Source: Vibrio rumoiensis 1S-45 (GTDB lineage Bacteria; Pseudomonadota; Gammaproteobacteria; Enterobacterales; Vibrionaceae). From it: 64,000 nt of DNA. The DNA lies in contig NZ_AJYK02000057.1 in assembly GCF_000286955.2 (NCBI RefSeq), positions 1 to 64,000 of the forward strand, written 5' to 3'. Every line of letters starts with the position of its first letter. Position 1 is the first letter of the stretch. The notes under the pieces were generated by a model, which worked only from the letters and a program-made list of their open reading frames with translations, was not told where the DNA came from and made no database searches. A program made the translations under genes and the position numbers. This document shows, piece after piece, positions 42,041 through 51,918 of the stretch.

Positions 42041-43621
42041 ATGTCTTTCCTTTCTGAAGTTGGCAAGCGTCGTACGTTTGCGATCATTTCTCACCCCGAT
42101 GCGGGTAAAACCACCATCACTGAAAAAGTACTTTTATTCGGAAACGCTTTACAAAAAGCAGGTACCGTAAAAGGGCGTGGTTCAAATCAACATGCAAAAT
42201 CCGACTGGATGGAAATGGAAAAAGAACGTGGTATTTCGGTAACCACGTCTGTGATGCAATTTCCTTATAACAACTGCTTGGTCAATCTTCTTGATACTCC
42301 GGGACACGAAGACTTCTCGGAAGATACTTACCGAACGCTTACCGCAGTAGATTCTTGCTTGATGGTCATCGATGCTGCAAAAGGTGTCGAAGATCGTACT
42401 CGCAAGCTAATGGAAGTTACTCGCTTGCGTGATACTCCTATTGTCACCTTTATGAACAAATGTGACCGTGATACGCGTGATCCTATGGATTTGCTGGATG
42501 AAGTGGAAACTGAGCTGAAAATGGCTTGTGCTCCAGTTTCTTGGCCTATCGGAAGTGGTAAAGAGTTTAAAGGTGTTTATCACATTCATCGTGACGAAAC
42601 GATTTTATATGCCACTGGTCAAGGCTCTACAATCCAAGAAGTGCGCAGCATTAAAGGATTAGATAATCCAGAGCTTGATGCCGAATTAGGTAGTGATATT
42701 GTTGATCAACTACGTGAAGACTTGGAACTTGTTATTGGTGCGGCGCATGAGTTTGACCAAGAACTGTTTTTAAAAGGTGAATTAACACCGGTATTTTTCG
42801 GTACTGCTTTAGGTAACTTCGGTGTTGACCACATGCTTACGGGCTTAACGGAATGGGCTCCAGCACCACTTGCTCGTGAAGCCAATGAACGCCCAGTTGA
42901 AGCCACAGAAGAAAAGTTCTCGGGTTTTGTATTTAAAATTCAGGCAAATATGGATCCAAAACACCGTGACCGTATTGCTTTCATGCGAATTGTCTCTGGG
43001 ACTTATACCCAAGGTATGAAGATGAATCATGTTCGCTCTGGGAAAATGGTCAATATTTCTGATGCCGTTACCTTTATGGCGGGCGATCGTTCTCGCGCGG
43101 AACATGCTTATGCGGGTGATATTATCGGTTTACATAACCATGGCACGATTCAAATTGGTGATACTTTCACCCAAGGTGAGTCCTTGAAGTTTGCCGGTAT
43201 TCCAAACTTTGCGCCAGAATTGTTCCGTCGTATTCGCCTGCGCGATCCATTAAAACAAAAGCAATTATTGAAAGGTTTGGTCCAGCTTTCTGAAGAAGGG
43301 GCTGTACAGGTCTTCCGTCCATTACAAAACAACGATCTGATTGTTGGTGCGGTTGGTGTACTTCAGTTTGATGTGGTTGTCGCTCGTTTAAAATCGGAAT
43401 ATAACGTGGAAGCGATATATGAAGGTGTTAATGTGGCGACCGCTCGTTGGGTTGAATGCAGTGATGAGAAAAAACTCGATGAATTTAAACGTAAGAACCA
43501 GACTAACCTTGCATTAGATGGTGGTGATAACCTGTCTTACGTTGCACCGACTATGGTGAATTTAAATTTAGCCAAAGAGCGTTTCCCAGATATTGAATTC
43601 CACGCGACTCGCGAGCATTAA
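42041..43621 (+). CDS. prfC: Peptide chain release factor 3
   Basis: GTPase that removes RF1 and RF2 from the ribosome after peptide release. The 526-residue protein has [13 protein letters not shown] near residue 17, [15 protein letters not shown] near 88 and NKCDRD near 142, then the RF3 C-terminal domain. The ATG at 42041 gives the family start [15 protein letters not shown]; an upstream ATG at 41969 adds 24 atypical hydrophobic residues and is rejected. A terminator follows. Confidence 0.98.
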   Translation: MSFLSEVGKRRTFAIISHPDAGKTTITEKVLLFGNALQKAGTVKGRGSNQHAKSDWMEMEKERGISVTTSVMQFPYNNCLVNLLDTPGHEDFSEDTYRTLTAVDSCLMVIDAAKGVEDRTRKLMEVTRLRDTPIVTFMNKCDRDTRDPMDLLDEVETELKMACAPVSWPIGSGKEFKGVYHIHRDETILYATGQGSTIQEVRSIKGLDNPELDAELGSDIVDQLREDLELVIGAAHEFDQELFLKGELTPVFFGTALGNFGVDHMLTGLTEWAPAPLAREANERPVEATEEKFSGFVFKIQANMDPKHRDRIAFMRIVSGTYTQGMKMNHVRSGKMVNISDAVTFMAGDRSRAEHAYAGDIIGLHNHGTIQIGDTFTQGESLKFAGIPNFAPELFRRIRLRDPLKQKQLLKGLVQLSEEGAVQVFRPLQNNDLIVGAVGVLQFDVVVARLKSEYNVEAIYEGVNVATARWVECSDEKKLDEFKRKNQTNLALDGGDNLSYVAPTMVNLNLAKERFPDIEFHATREH

Positions 43622-43632
43622 TCATTATTTTG

Positions 43633-43661
43633 AAACGGAGTCGTAAAGGCTCCGTTTTTTT
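43633..43661 (+). terminator. Terminator after prfC
   Basis: AAACGGAG and CTCCGTTT form an 8-bp stem with a 9-base loop, followed by a T run. Confidence 0.85.
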
Positions 43662-43725
43662 ATGTGTGAAAAATGCCTTAGAGGGTTATAGTTATTTTAA
43701 TGATAGATAACGCAAAGAGGGTTTT

Positions 43726-43890
43726 ATGTTGCTTACTAAGATAAAGCGTTGGATAGCACGTTATGATGCTTGGTGTGAAGAGCTTGGGCTCACCTCTGAA
43801 TATAAGCGCAGTTGCTGTGTGTATAAAGTGGATCCTGCGCATGATAAAAATGCAGTTGAAAAGAAATGCATTAAAAATATTCAAGCCTGA
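43726..43890 (+). CDS. Small DUF5363-like protein
   Basis: A 54-residue basic protein starting MLLTKIKRWIARYDAWCEEL, with a cysteine pair in KRSCCVYKVDPAHDK. It resembles, from memory, the small vibrio family DUF5363, whose function is unknown. AAAGAGG stands eight bases before the ATG. The stop TGA overlaps the ATG of the next gene (ATGA), a strong sign of real translation and coupling. It has no signal peptide or membrane segment, and may bind RNA or a protein, but this is a guess. Confidence 0.75.
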   Translation: MLLTKIKRWIARYDAWCEELGLTSEYKRSCCVYKVDPAHDKNAVEKKCIKNIQA

Positions 43891-44690
43891 TGAAAAGTGA
43901 TCCATTTCAATTTATTGATACTCATTGCCACTTCGATTTTTCGCCTTTTTCGAACACGCAGAAAGAGCTGGATATTGCTTTTCGTGCAGGTGTGCAAAAA
44001 ATTATTATTCCTGCAATTGGTGACAGTAATTGGCAACAAGTTCAACAGCTTTCCGAGCAATATCCATCGTTATATTATTCACTCGGTTTGCACCCTTATT
44101 TTATCGAACAGCATCATGATAATGCTTTAGAACAATTAGAAGCTTGCCTGCAATTACGCTCATCTAAATGTGTTGCGATTGGTGAGTGCGGTCTTGATTT
44201 TATGCTCGATGATGCACTATTAACGCCCAAGCTTGTGGAGAGGCAGTACCACTTACTTGATGCGCAAATACAGCTATCAGTCCACTATTCCCTGCCTCTT
44301 ATTCTTCATGCTCGCCGATCTCACGATAAAATCTTGCAACGTTTGCGACAAGTTAAGCCGAAAAAAGGTGGTGTCATTCACGCTTTTTCAGGAAGTTATC
44401 AGCAAGCAATGGAATATGTGAAATTGGGCTTCTATATTGGAGTAGGAGGGATCATTACCTACCCAAGAGCGCAAAAGACACGCAATACTATGGCACAGTT
44501 ACCTTTATCCTCTTTGGTTCTTGAAACGGATGCACCAGACATGCCTTTATCGGGGTACCAAGGTGAACCTAATCATCCCGCTCAAATTTTAGGTATTTTT
44601 AAGACGTTATGTACACTGCGAGAAGAGTCTGAATTGGAGGTTAAAGATCAAATATTGAAAAATACTATTCAATTGTTTGAGCTTGTTTGA
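43890..44690 (+). CDS. yjjV: TatD family metal-dependent hydrolase (YjjV-like)
   Basis: A 266-residue TIM-barrel hydrolase of the TatD group, which includes 3'–5' DNases acting on damaged ends. The metal motif is FIDTHCHFDF near residue 8, further ligands lie in GECGLDF near 97 and ILHARRSHDKI near 138, and the terminal aspartate is in LETDAPDMPL near 211. YjjV is the closest E. coli member as judged from memory; YcfH and TatD are alternatives. Translation is probably coupled to the preceding small gene. Confidence 0.85.
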   Translation: MKSDPFQFIDTHCHFDFSPFSNTQKELDIAFRAGVQKIIIPAIGDSNWQQVQQLSEQYPSLYYSLGLHPYFIEQHHDNALEQLEACLQLRSSKCVAIGECGLDFMLDDALLTPKLVERQYHLLDAQIQLSVHYSLPLILHARRSHDKILQRLRQVKPKKGGVIHAFSGSYQQAMEYVKLGFYIGVGGIITYPRAQKTRNTMAQLPLSSLVLETDAPDMPLSGYQGEPNHPAQILGIFKTLCTLREESELEVKDQILKNTIQLFELV

Positions 44691-44804
44691 TAGTTTTTAT
44701 GAATGAAAAGCAATCGTTTGCTATCTTGTCAATATAGAAAGGGTGATGATTTGGTGATACTGGTCACGTTGATTTATGTTTTTCATTAATCTTTCATTGG
44801 CTAA

Positions 44805-44847
44805 TGTGACATTGGTATTACTTTGTTGAGAATTGTCAGAGTATAAT
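44805..44847 (+). promoter_or_regulatory. nupC promoter with a CRP half-site at about −41.5
   Basis: A perfect −10 TATAAT lies at 44842–44847 with no good −35. A CRP half-site TGTGA (44805–44809) is centred near 44812.5, 41.5 bases before the expected start at 44854, the spacing of a class II CRP promoter. The right half-site is poor. Confidence 0.5.
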
Positions 44848-44917
44848 CCACTCCGCTTTTTGATGAGCCACATTTTATTTTTATAACGCAACACAACAAA
44901 TAAGGAAGCCATATACC

Positions 44918-46171
44918 ATGAGCCTGGTTATGAGCATCGTTGGCATGATCGTTTTACTGCTTATTGCAGTTCTTCTTTCTGACAACCGCAAAGCAATTAA
45001 TTTAAGAACCGTTGGTGGCGCATTTGCTATCCAATTCCTTTTAGGTGCATTTGTACTGTATGTTCCTTGGGGTAAAGATGTATTGAATGCAATGACAAAT
45101 GGCGTTCAATATGTCATCGACTTCGGTAATGAAGGTATTGGGTTCCTATTTGGTAACCTAGTTAACTTCTCTGTTGATGGCATCGGTTTCATCTTTGCTT
45201 TTAAAGTGCTACCTACTATCATTTTCTTCTCTGCACTGATTTCGGTTCTTTACTACTTAGGCATTATGCAAATAGTAATTAAAGTTCTTGGTGGTGCATT
45301 GCATAAAGCGCTAGGTACTTCTCGTGCGGAATCTATGTCTGCGACAGCGAATATTTTCGTTGGTCAAACAGAAGCACCGTTAGTGGTTCGTCCATTTGTA
45401 CCAAAGATGACTCAATCTGAATTATTTGCTGTGATGTGTGGTGGTTTGGCTTCTGTTGCAGGTGGTGTAATGGCGGGTTATGCGGCAATGGGTGTTCCTC
45501 TTGAATACTTAATCGCAGCATCGTTCATGGCAGCTCCTGGTGGTCTATTATTCGCTAAGATCATGAAACCAGAAACTGATGAGCCTATTGATCAAATCGA
45601 AGACATTGACCAATCTGGTGATGATAAACCTGCTAACGTGATTGATGCGGCAGCAAGCGGTGCTTCTTCGGGTTTACAACTTGCTCTTAATGTTGGTGCA
45701 ATGTTATTAGCATTCGTTGGTCTTATCGCATTAATTAACGGTATTTTAGGTGGTGTTGGCGGTTGGTTTGATATGCCGAACCTAACGCTACAATTAATCC
45801 TAGGCTGGGTATTCGCACCATTAGCATTCTTAATTGGTGTTCCTTGGTCTGAAGCAACGCTTGCAGGTTCTTTCATTGGCCAAAAAGTGATTGTGAACGA
45901 ATTTGTTGCTTACTTGAACTTCACGCCTTATCTACAAGATACTGCGACAGTTGTATTGTCTGAGAAAACTAAAGCCATTATTTCATTCGCATTATGCGGC
46001 TTTGCTAACCTTTCTTCGATTGCGATTTTACTTGGTGGTTTAGGTAGCCTTGCTCCTAACCGTCGTAGTGACATTGCACGTATGGGTATGAAAGCCGTTG
46101 CTGCTGGTACATTATCTAACTTAATGGCTGCAACAATTGCAGGTTTCTTCCTTACATTACAAGCAATGTAG
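44918..46171 (+). CDS. nupC: Concentrative nucleoside transporter NupC
   Basis: Sodium-coupled nucleoside importer of the inner membrane. The 417-residue protein is very close to the V. cholerae CNT whose structure is known (vcCNT). The nucleoside-binding signatures are [10 protein letters not shown] near residue 150 and NEFVAY near 330, and GFANLSSIA near 365. Multiple hydrophobic segments and re-entrant hairpins are evident. It lies upstream of deoCABD and probably supplies their substrates. A CRP half-site precedes it. Confidence 0.96.
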   Translation: MSLVMSIVGMIVLLLIAVLLSDNRKAINLRTVGGAFAIQFLLGAFVLYVPWGKDVLNAMTNGVQYVIDFGNEGIGFLFGNLVNFSVDGIGFIFAFKVLPTIIFFSALISVLYYLGIMQIVIKVLGGALHKALGTSRAESMSATANIFVGQTEAPLVVRPFVPKMTQSELFAVMCGGLASVAGGVMAGYAAMGVPLEYLIAASFMAAPGGLLFAKIMKPETDEPIDQIEDIDQSGDDKPANVIDAAASGASSGLQLALNVGAMLLAFVGLIALINGILGGVGGWFDMPNLTLQLILGWVFAPLAFLIGVPWSEATLAGSFIGQKVIVNEFVAYLNFTPYLQDTATVVLSEKTKAIISFALCGFANLSSIAILLGGLGSLAPNRRSDIARMGMKAVAAGTLSNLMAATIAGFFLTLQAM

Positions 46172-46210
46172 GGTAAGGTTTCTATTTATAGACGCCATTA
46201 GAATCTAAAT

Positions 46211-46244
46211 GAAAGCCGTAGCATTTTTTTGCTGCGGCTTTTTG
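46211..46244 (+). terminator. Terminator after nupC
   Basis: AAAGCCGTAGCA and TGCTGCGGCTTT form a 12-bp stem (one G-T) with a T-rich loop, followed by T. The nupC transcript therefore probably ends before the deo genes. Confidence 0.88.
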
Positions 46245-46370
46245 TTTTTCATTCTCGCTGAACATCGCATCGTGACGCTACTTAGGTATCGTTGGTAACT
46301 CAAAAGGTATGGGCTGATAAATGATTCCCGTTCTTTTTGAGATACAAACCGTTTGCGTTCAGGATAATGG

Positions 46371-46398
46371 CTGACCTTAGAGGGTTTAAGAGTATAAT
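46371..46398 (+). promoter_or_regulatory. Candidate promoter of the deo operon
   Basis: CTGACC, a 16-base spacer and a perfect TATAAT predict a start near 46405 and a leader of about 310 bases before deoC. The −10 context AGAGTATAATC is nearly the same as at nupC. The leader holds a small ORF, palindromes and TGTTAG repeats. Confidence 0.5.
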
Positions 46399-46461
46399 CA
46401 TCAGTGAATTCCTACTAATGATAGAGAGCTTAAAGGAATTGATTAAGCTTGTTAGTTGGAA

Positions 46462-46557
46462 ATGTTCACAACACATGATGTGTTAGCGGCCAAGTATCCG
46501 GCTATTCTGGTGATGTGGTTGGCGGTGACAGGGATTGCAATTAACTCTTTAATTTGA
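46462..46557 (+). CDS. Possible 31-residue membrane microprotein or leader peptide in the deo leader
   Basis: An ATG ORF encodes 31 residues: a short polar start (MFTTHDVLAAKY) and one hydrophobic stretch (PAILVMWLAVTGIAINSLI), the shape of a single-pass membrane peptide. The ribosome site (TTGGA) is weak. The stop codon lies within a TTAACTC–GAGTTAA hairpin (46541–46562). It sits between the predicted deo promoter and deoC. No homologue is recognised, and chance is a real possibility. Confidence 0.3.
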   Translation: MFTTHDVLAAKYPAILVMWLAVTGIAINSLI

Positions 46558-46714
46558 GTTAAGTCTTCAAGGAACCAAGTCCGTTCATTTCAGACAACTT
46601 GGTGTCGGTTCTCACAAATAATGGGAATCGCACTACACTTGTTTATGGTGTTTAAAATAACACACTCAAGTGTTTACCGAGTCGTCACAATAATTTTTTA
46701 TATCGGAGATAGAA

Positions 46715-47488
46715 ATGAGCGATTTACAAGCAGCAGCTTTACGTGCACTAAAACTAATGGATCTCACCACGTTAAATGACGACGATACGGATGAGAAGGT
46801 GATTGCACTTTGTAAAGATGCAAAATCACCGGCTGGCAACACTGCCGCCATTTGTATTTATCCACGTTTTATACCTATTGCGAAGAAAACACTACGTGAA
46901 CAAGGTACACCTGAAATCCGTATTGCGACAGTGACTAACTTCCCTCACGGTAATGACGATATTGATATCGCGGTTGCTGAAACCAAGGCTGCTATTGCTT
47001 ATGGCGCTGATGAAGTGGATGTGGTTTTCCCATATCGTACTTTGATTGCTGGCGATGAGAAAACTGGTTTTGAACTGGTTAAGCAATGCAAAGCCGCTTG
47101 TGGTGACATTTTATTGAAAGTGATTATCGAAACCGGTGAACTCAAAGAAGAAGCGTTGATCAAACGTGCTTCTGAAATCTCAATTGAAGCGGGCGCAAAC
47201 TTTATTAAAACCTCAACGGGTAAAGTGCCAGTGAATGCGACGCCTGAATCAGCAGAGATCATGCTGAATGTGATTAAAGATATGGGTGTAGCTAAAACAG
47301 TTGGTTTTAAACCCGCTGGTGGCGTTCGCACAGCAGAAGATGCACAAGCTTACCTAGCAATGGCTGATCGTATTTTAGGCGCTGAATGGGCCGACAACAT
47401 GCACTATCGTTTTGGCGCATCAAGTCTACTTGCTAATTTGCTTAATACACTTGGCAAAGGCGAGAAAGCAGCGGAAGGCGGCTACTAA
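46715..47488 (+). CDS. deoC: Deoxyribose-phosphate aldolase
   Basis: Splits 2-deoxyribose-5-phosphate into acetaldehyde and glyceraldehyde-3-phosphate, ending deoxynucleoside breakdown. The Schiff-base lysine is K165 in FIKTSTGK and the second lysine K199 in [10 protein letters not shown]; both match E. coli K167 and K201 with the same offset. The 257-residue length is normal. GGAG precedes the ATG. It is first of deoC–deoA–deoB–deoD. Confidence 0.98.
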   Translation: MSDLQAAALRALKLMDLTTLNDDDTDEKVIALCKDAKSPAGNTAAICIYPRFIPIAKKTLREQGTPEIRIATVTNFPHGNDDIDIAVAETKAAIAYGADEVDVVFPYRTLIAGDEKTGFELVKQCKAACGDILLKVIIETGELKEEALIKRASEISIEAGANFIKTSTGKVPVNATPESAEIMLNVIKDMGVAKTVGFKPAGGVRTAEDAQAYLAMADRILGAEWADNMHYRFGASSLLANLLNTLGKGEKAAEGGY

Positions 47489-47615
47489 TCCTATTTGAAT
47501 TTCAAGGCATTGCCTATTTATATACGCTAGTGCTTTGAGGCATTGTTTAAAAAAACACTGTTTTTAGCTGTATTGCTATTTCAATAGGTGATTCATATTT
47601 CCATAAGGTAGTGCT

Positions 47616-48983
47616 ATGTATCTTCCTCAAGAAATTATTCGAAAAAAGCGTGATGGTGAAGTGCTCACGGCTGAAGAAATTAACTTCTTTATCCAAGGCG
47701 TTGCCAAAGACACGATCTCCGAAGGTCAAATTGCCGCTTTTGCCATGACCATCTTCTTCAATGAAATGACCATGCAAGAACGGATCGCATTAACTTGTGC
47801 GATGCGTGATTCAGGCATGGTGATTGATTGGTCGCACATGAACTTCACTGGCCCCATTGTTGATAAGCATTCAACGGGTGGTGTGGGCGATGTGACCTCC
47901 TTGATGTTGGGCGCAATGGTGGCCGCTTGTGGTGGTTTTGTTCCGATGATCTCAGGCCGAGGTTTAGGCCATACGGGTGGAACTTTAGATAAACTCGAGT
48001 CAATTCCTGGCTACAACATCATGCCTTCTAATGAGGTGTTTGGTGGGGTTACTAAAGAGGCGGGTGTTGCGATCATCGGTCAAACCGGTAACTTGGCACC
48101 AGCCGATAAGCGAGTGTATGCCACGCGAGATATTACCGCAACCGTCGATAATATCTCTTTGATTACGGCGTCTATTTTATCTAAAAAACTGGCGGCAGGT
48201 CTGGATTCATTGGTGATGGACGTCAAAGTTGGTTCTGGCGCTTTCATGCCAACCTATGAAGCCTCTGAAGAACTGGCACAGTCGATTGTTGCCGTCGCCA
48301 ATGGCGCAGGCACAACCACGACTGCTATCCTTACTGATATGAACCAAGTATTGGCATCATCGGCAGGTAATGCGGTTGAAGTGCGTGAAGCCGTGCAATT
48401 CTTAACTGGTGAGAAAAATTCTCGCGGTGAAGTGCGTAACCCTCGTTTACTTGATGTCACCATTACGTTGTGTGCGGAAATGTTGGTGTTAGGAAAATTA
48501 GCCGACAATACCGAGCAAGCACATCAACAACTTCAAGCTGTTTTAGATGATGGCAGTGCAGCGCAATGCTTTGGTAAAATGGTGGCAGGCTTAGGCGGCC
48601 CACAAGATTTTATCCAAAACTACGATGCCTACCTACCAAAAGCTGACATTATTAAACCAGTATTTGCCAAATTTGATGGTGATAAAAAAGTTGCCACAGT
48701 GACCGCGATGGATACTCGCGCCATTGGCATGGCAGTGGTTTCGATGGGCGGTGGACGTAAAGTAGCATCAGATCCTATTGATTACGCCGTCGGGTTTGAC
48801 CAATTTATACGCTTAGGTGAAACGGTGGATGAGCAAACGCCTTTGGCGATGATCCATGCTCGTACCGAAGAACAATGGCAACAAGCCGCTGATGAATTAC
48901 AACAAGCGATAACCGTATCGGATGAGGTTTATGTACCGACTCCGAATATTTATCGCCAAATCCGAGCTCAAGATCTGTCATAA
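47616..48983 (+). CDS. deoA: Thymidine phosphorylase
   Basis: Phosphorolyses thymidine to thymine and deoxyribose-1-phosphate. The family signature is [13 protein letters not shown] near residue 84, with [18 protein letters not shown] near 113 and VKVGSGAFM near 206. The 455 residues exceed the 440 of E. coli, because of a small insertion around residues 268–273 (KNSRGE) and a longer C-terminal region. AAGGTAG precedes the ATG. deoB starts 30 bases after the stop. Confidence 0.97.
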   Translation: MYLPQEIIRKKRDGEVLTAEEINFFIQGVAKDTISEGQIAAFAMTIFFNEMTMQERIALTCAMRDSGMVIDWSHMNFTGPIVDKHSTGGVGDVTSLMLGAMVAACGGFVPMISGRGLGHTGGTLDKLESIPGYNIMPSNEVFGGVTKEAGVAIIGQTGNLAPADKRVYATRDITATVDNISLITASILSKKLAAGLDSLVMDVKVGSGAFMPTYEASEELAQSIVAVANGAGTTTTAILTDMNQVLASSAGNAVEVREAVQFLTGEKNSRGEVRNPRLLDVTITLCAEMLVLGKLADNTEQAHQQLQAVLDDGSAAQCFGKMVAGLGGPQDFIQNYDAYLPKADIIKPVFAKFDGDKKVATVTAMDTRAIGMAVVSMGGGRKVASDPIDYAVGFDQFIRLGETVDEQTPLAMIHARTEEQWQQAADELQQAITVSDEVYVPTPNIYRQIRAQDLS

Positions 48984-49013
48984 GATCGAAACGGTTTGGA
49001 AGGAGAATTAACC

Positions 49014-50234
49014 ATGAAACGTGCAATTATTTTAGTACTCGACTCTTTTGGGGTTGGGGCAACTCAAGATGCCGTTAAATTCGGTGATGTAGGCGCTGAT
49101 ACCCTTGGTCATATTGCCGAGCAGTGTCATAAAGGCTTAGCGGATAACGATCAGCGCAGCGGCCCTTTAACGCTACCAAACTTATCTAAATTAGGTTTAG
49201 GTAAAGCTGGCGAAGAATCAACGGGGAATTTCCCAATTGGTTTGGATAAAAATGCAGAAATTACTGGTGCTTATGGCCATGCGGCTGAACTGTCGTCTGG
49301 TAAAGATACGCCATCGGGTCACTGGGAAATAGCCGGTGTCCCTGTATTGTTTGACTGGGGTTACTTTTCAGATGTAGAAAACAGCTTCCCACAAGAACTG
49401 TTAGACAAAATTGTGAAACGTGCCAATTTGAAAGGTTACTTAGGTAACTGTCATTCCTCAGGTACCGTGATTCTTGACGAGCTTGGTGAAGAGCACATGA
49501 AAACCGGAATGCCTATTTTCTATACCTCGGCAGATTCCGTTTTCCAAATCGCGTGCCATGAAGAAACCTACGGTTTAGATAACTTACTTGAGTTGTGTGA
49601 AATCGTGCGTGAAGAACTTGAGCCTTACAATATTGGTCGCGTTATTGCTCGTCCATTTATTGGCGCGAAAGCGGGTGAGTTTGCACGTACTGGTAATCGC
49701 CATGATTTATCGCTTGAGCCGCCAGCGCCGACCGTTTTACAAAAATTGGTCGATGAAAAAAGTGGTGAAGTGGTATCGATTGGTAAAATTTCTGATATCT
49801 ATGCAGGTTGCGGAATAACTCAAAAATTCAAAGCTACGGGTCTTGAAGCGTTATTCGATGCCACGTTAGAGCAAGTGAAAGTCGCGGGTGATAATACGAT
49901 TGTATTCACTAACTTCGTTGATTTCGATTCTTCTTACGGTCACCGTCGTGATGTGGCTGGTTATGCGGCGGCGTTAGAATATTTCGATGCTCGTTTACCT
50001 GAAATTCAAGCGATTTTAAAAGAAGATGACGTACTGATCTTAACTGCAGACCATGGTTGTGACCCAACTTGGCCGGGCAGTGATCATACTCGTGAACACA
50101 TTCCAGTATTGGTTTCTGGTCCGAAAATTCCAGCAGGTTCATTAGGTCGTCGCGATACCTTCGCCGACATTGGCCAAAGCCTGGCAGAATACTTTGGTAC
50201 TTCAGATATGGAATATGGTAAGTCGTTTTTATAA
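49014..50234 (+). CDS. deoB: Phosphopentomutase
   Basis: Interconverts (deoxy)ribose-1-phosphate and -5-phosphate, linking DeoA and DeoD to DeoC. It is an alkaline-phosphatase-fold metal enzyme of 406 residues. Metal ligands lie in [10 protein letters not shown] near residue 7 and in [18 protein letters not shown] near 340. The ATG at 49014 is nine bases after a perfect AAGGAG; a reading from 48996 would start inside that site's leader and is rejected. Confidence 0.97.
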   Translation: MKRAIILVLDSFGVGATQDAVKFGDVGADTLGHIAEQCHKGLADNDQRSGPLTLPNLSKLGLGKAGEESTGNFPIGLDKNAEITGAYGHAAELSSGKDTPSGHWEIAGVPVLFDWGYFSDVENSFPQELLDKIVKRANLKGYLGNCHSSGTVILDELGEEHMKTGMPIFYTSADSVFQIACHEETYGLDNLLELCEIVREELEPYNIGRVIARPFIGAKAGEFARTGNRHDLSLEPPAPTVLQKLVDEKSGEVVSIGKISDIYAGCGITQKFKATGLEALFDATLEQVKVAGDNTIVFTNFVDFDSSYGHRRDVAGYAAALEYFDARLPEIQAILKEDDVLILTADHGCDPTWPGSDHTREHIPVLVSGPKIPAGSLGRRDTFADIGQSLAEYFGTSDMEYGKSFL

Positions 50235-50322
50235 ACGCATAACAAACTGGTAGAAATACAATAATTTATTTTAATTGCTGCACGAAAAGAAGCAGCGAAT
50301 GAAACTTATAAAGGAAATAAAC

Positions 50323-51039
50323 ATGGCAACTCCACATATTAATGCTGAAATGGGTGATTTTGCAGACGTTGTTATCATGCCGGGTGATCCACTTCGCGCA
50401 CAATACATCGCAGAAAACTTTTTAGACGATGCGGTTCAAGTGTGTAATGTTCGTAATATGTTTGGTTACACAGGTACTTATCAAGGTCGTAAAATCTCAG
50501 TAATGGGACACGGTATGGGTATCGCTTCTTGTTCTATCTACGTGACGGAACTGATTAAAGATTTCGGCGTGAAGAAAATCATTCGTGTAGGTAGCTGTGG
50601 CGCAGTCAGCGATAGCATCAAATTACGTGATGTTGTGATTGGTATGGGCGCTTGTACCGATTCAAAAGTAAACCGCATGCGTTTTAAAGATCACGATTTT
50701 GCTGCCATTGCCGATTATGAAATGGTACGTAACGCTGAAGAAGCGGCGAAGGCACGTAGTATTGATGTGAAAGTGGGTAACTTATTCTCAGCTGATCTTT
50801 TCTACACGCCAGATCCAGACATGTTCACAGTAATGGATAAATACGGCATTTTAGGCGTTGAAATGGAAGCAGCAGGTATCTACGGTGTTGCGGCAGAATA
50901 TGGGGCTAAATCGGTGGCGATTTGTACGGTTTCTGATCACATCAAATCAGGTGAGCAAACTACATCTGATGAGCGTGCTACTACCTTCAACGATATGATT
51001 CATATTGCGCTTGATTCAGTGTTACTTGGCGATAAGTAA
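50323..51039 (+). CDS. deoD: Purine-nucleoside phosphorylase DeoD
   Basis: Phosphorolyses purine (deoxy)nucleosides to base and pentose-1-phosphate. The 238-residue hexameric type has the phosphate loop [13 protein letters not shown] near residue 19, GSCGAV near 89, the nucleoside motif [13 protein letters not shown] near 177 and the acid in SDHI near 203. The ATG at 50323 has AAAGGA upstream; an in-frame ATG at 50275 is not favoured. It closes the deo operon, with a strong terminator after it. Confidence 0.97.
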   Translation: MATPHINAEMGDFADVVIMPGDPLRAQYIAENFLDDAVQVCNVRNMFGYTGTYQGRKISVMGHGMGIASCSIYVTELIKDFGVKKIIRVGSCGAVSDSIKLRDVVIGMGACTDSKVNRMRFKDHDFAAIADYEMVRNAEEAAKARSIDVKVGNLFSADLFYTPDPDMFTVMDKYGILGVEMEAAGIYGVAAEYGAKSVAICTVSDHIKSGEQTTSDERATTFNDMIHIALDSVLLGDK

Positions 51040-51065
51040 TCCATCAATCGTAGAATCAAATCTAT

Positions 51066-51108
51066 AAAAAAACCTCTTGCTGATTATTATTTAGCAAGAG
51101 GTTTTTGT
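51066..51108. terminator. Terminator of the deo operon
   Basis: AAAAACCTCTTGCT and AGCAAGAGGTTTTT form a perfect 14-bp stem with an 11-base loop, flanked by A and T runs, so it may also serve the opposing ytjB. Confidence 0.92.
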
Positions 51109-51133
51109 TTATTCGCCATGAGAAATACGTGTT

Positions 51134-51736
51134 TTATAAATCTTTCAGTAAAATATTCTCAACTTGATCTTTCGGTTTAAACAGCAGTAATAAGCATAAT
51201 AAAACGCCACTAATAAAGCTTAACATCAACATCATGTACATCAGGTGGTCGCTGCTGCGGTAGCGATGATCGGAAATAGCAGTCACTTTGCCTCTTTCAA
51301 ATGTAATTCGAATAAAACCGATCATGGAACCATCATTGAACACAGGTTTGACTAACTGCTCACGTCCAATCGATGCTGTTTTTAACGGTGTATCTAGCCC
51401 TAATGTTTCTCGGACACTTTGCGCATTATCGCTGGCGACCAATCGAACGCCTTCAGCATTATAAATGGTGGTGTCCAAAACAAGTGGGTCAGAGGAAATT
51501 TGATTGGTTAGTTTCAATAGAGCATCTTGGTCATCATTAATAATCATGTCGCTGGCAGATAACGCAGACTGAGATATCAATAAATTGGTTAATGTTTCTA
51601 ATTGTTGGTTTTGAATGTGTTCATTATCGCGGCTGATCACGAAGCTGTTAATAATGGTGTAAGCAAACATGCCACCTAATAAGATGATTGCGGCAAAGCG
51701 TAAAAAAACGCGCCAAGAAAACAATGAGGTCTGCAT
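51134..51736 (-). CDS. ytjB: YtjB/SMP (AhpA-like) family membrane protein
   Basis: A 200-residue inner-membrane protein with a transmembrane helix near residues 11–32 and another near 165–187, and a periplasmic domain between them. The divergent position beside serB matches E. coli ytjB (smp), and segments such as DTTIYNAEGVRLVASDNAQSV and GFIRITFERG align with it. The role is not established. The 182-base gap to serB has an isolated DnaA-box-like TGTGGATAA. Confidence 0.82.
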   Translation of the reverse strand: MQTSLFSWRVFLRFAAIILLGGMFAYTIINSFVISRDNEHIQNQQLETLTNLLISQSALSASDMIINDDQDALLKLTNQISSDPLVLDTTIYNAEGVRLVASDNAQSVRETLGLDTPLKTASIGREQLVKPVFNDGSMIGFIRITFERGKVTAISDHRYRSSDHLMYMMLMLSFISGVLLCLLLLFKPKDQVENILLKDL

Positions 51737-51918
51737 GTAAAGTTACCTTCAAATGTTGTGGATAATTTAACCAAAAGTCGGTTTTTTATGTATTTACTAG
51801 TTTGGGACTTGCGTTACTAAATTGCAATAGGGTAAGTTGCTTAGCATTAATGTGTTTACTTTGAGTAAATACCGACGATTCAATCGTAGAAAATTTTGAA
51901 CTTATTAAGGCGAAAAAC

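Noticed and set aside
51757..51765. Exact DnaA box TGTGGATAA near ytjB (a second one at 29805–29813)
   Set aside because: Single isolated copies are expected by chance in 64 kb; no cluster, AT-rich unwinding element or replication gene, so no origin.
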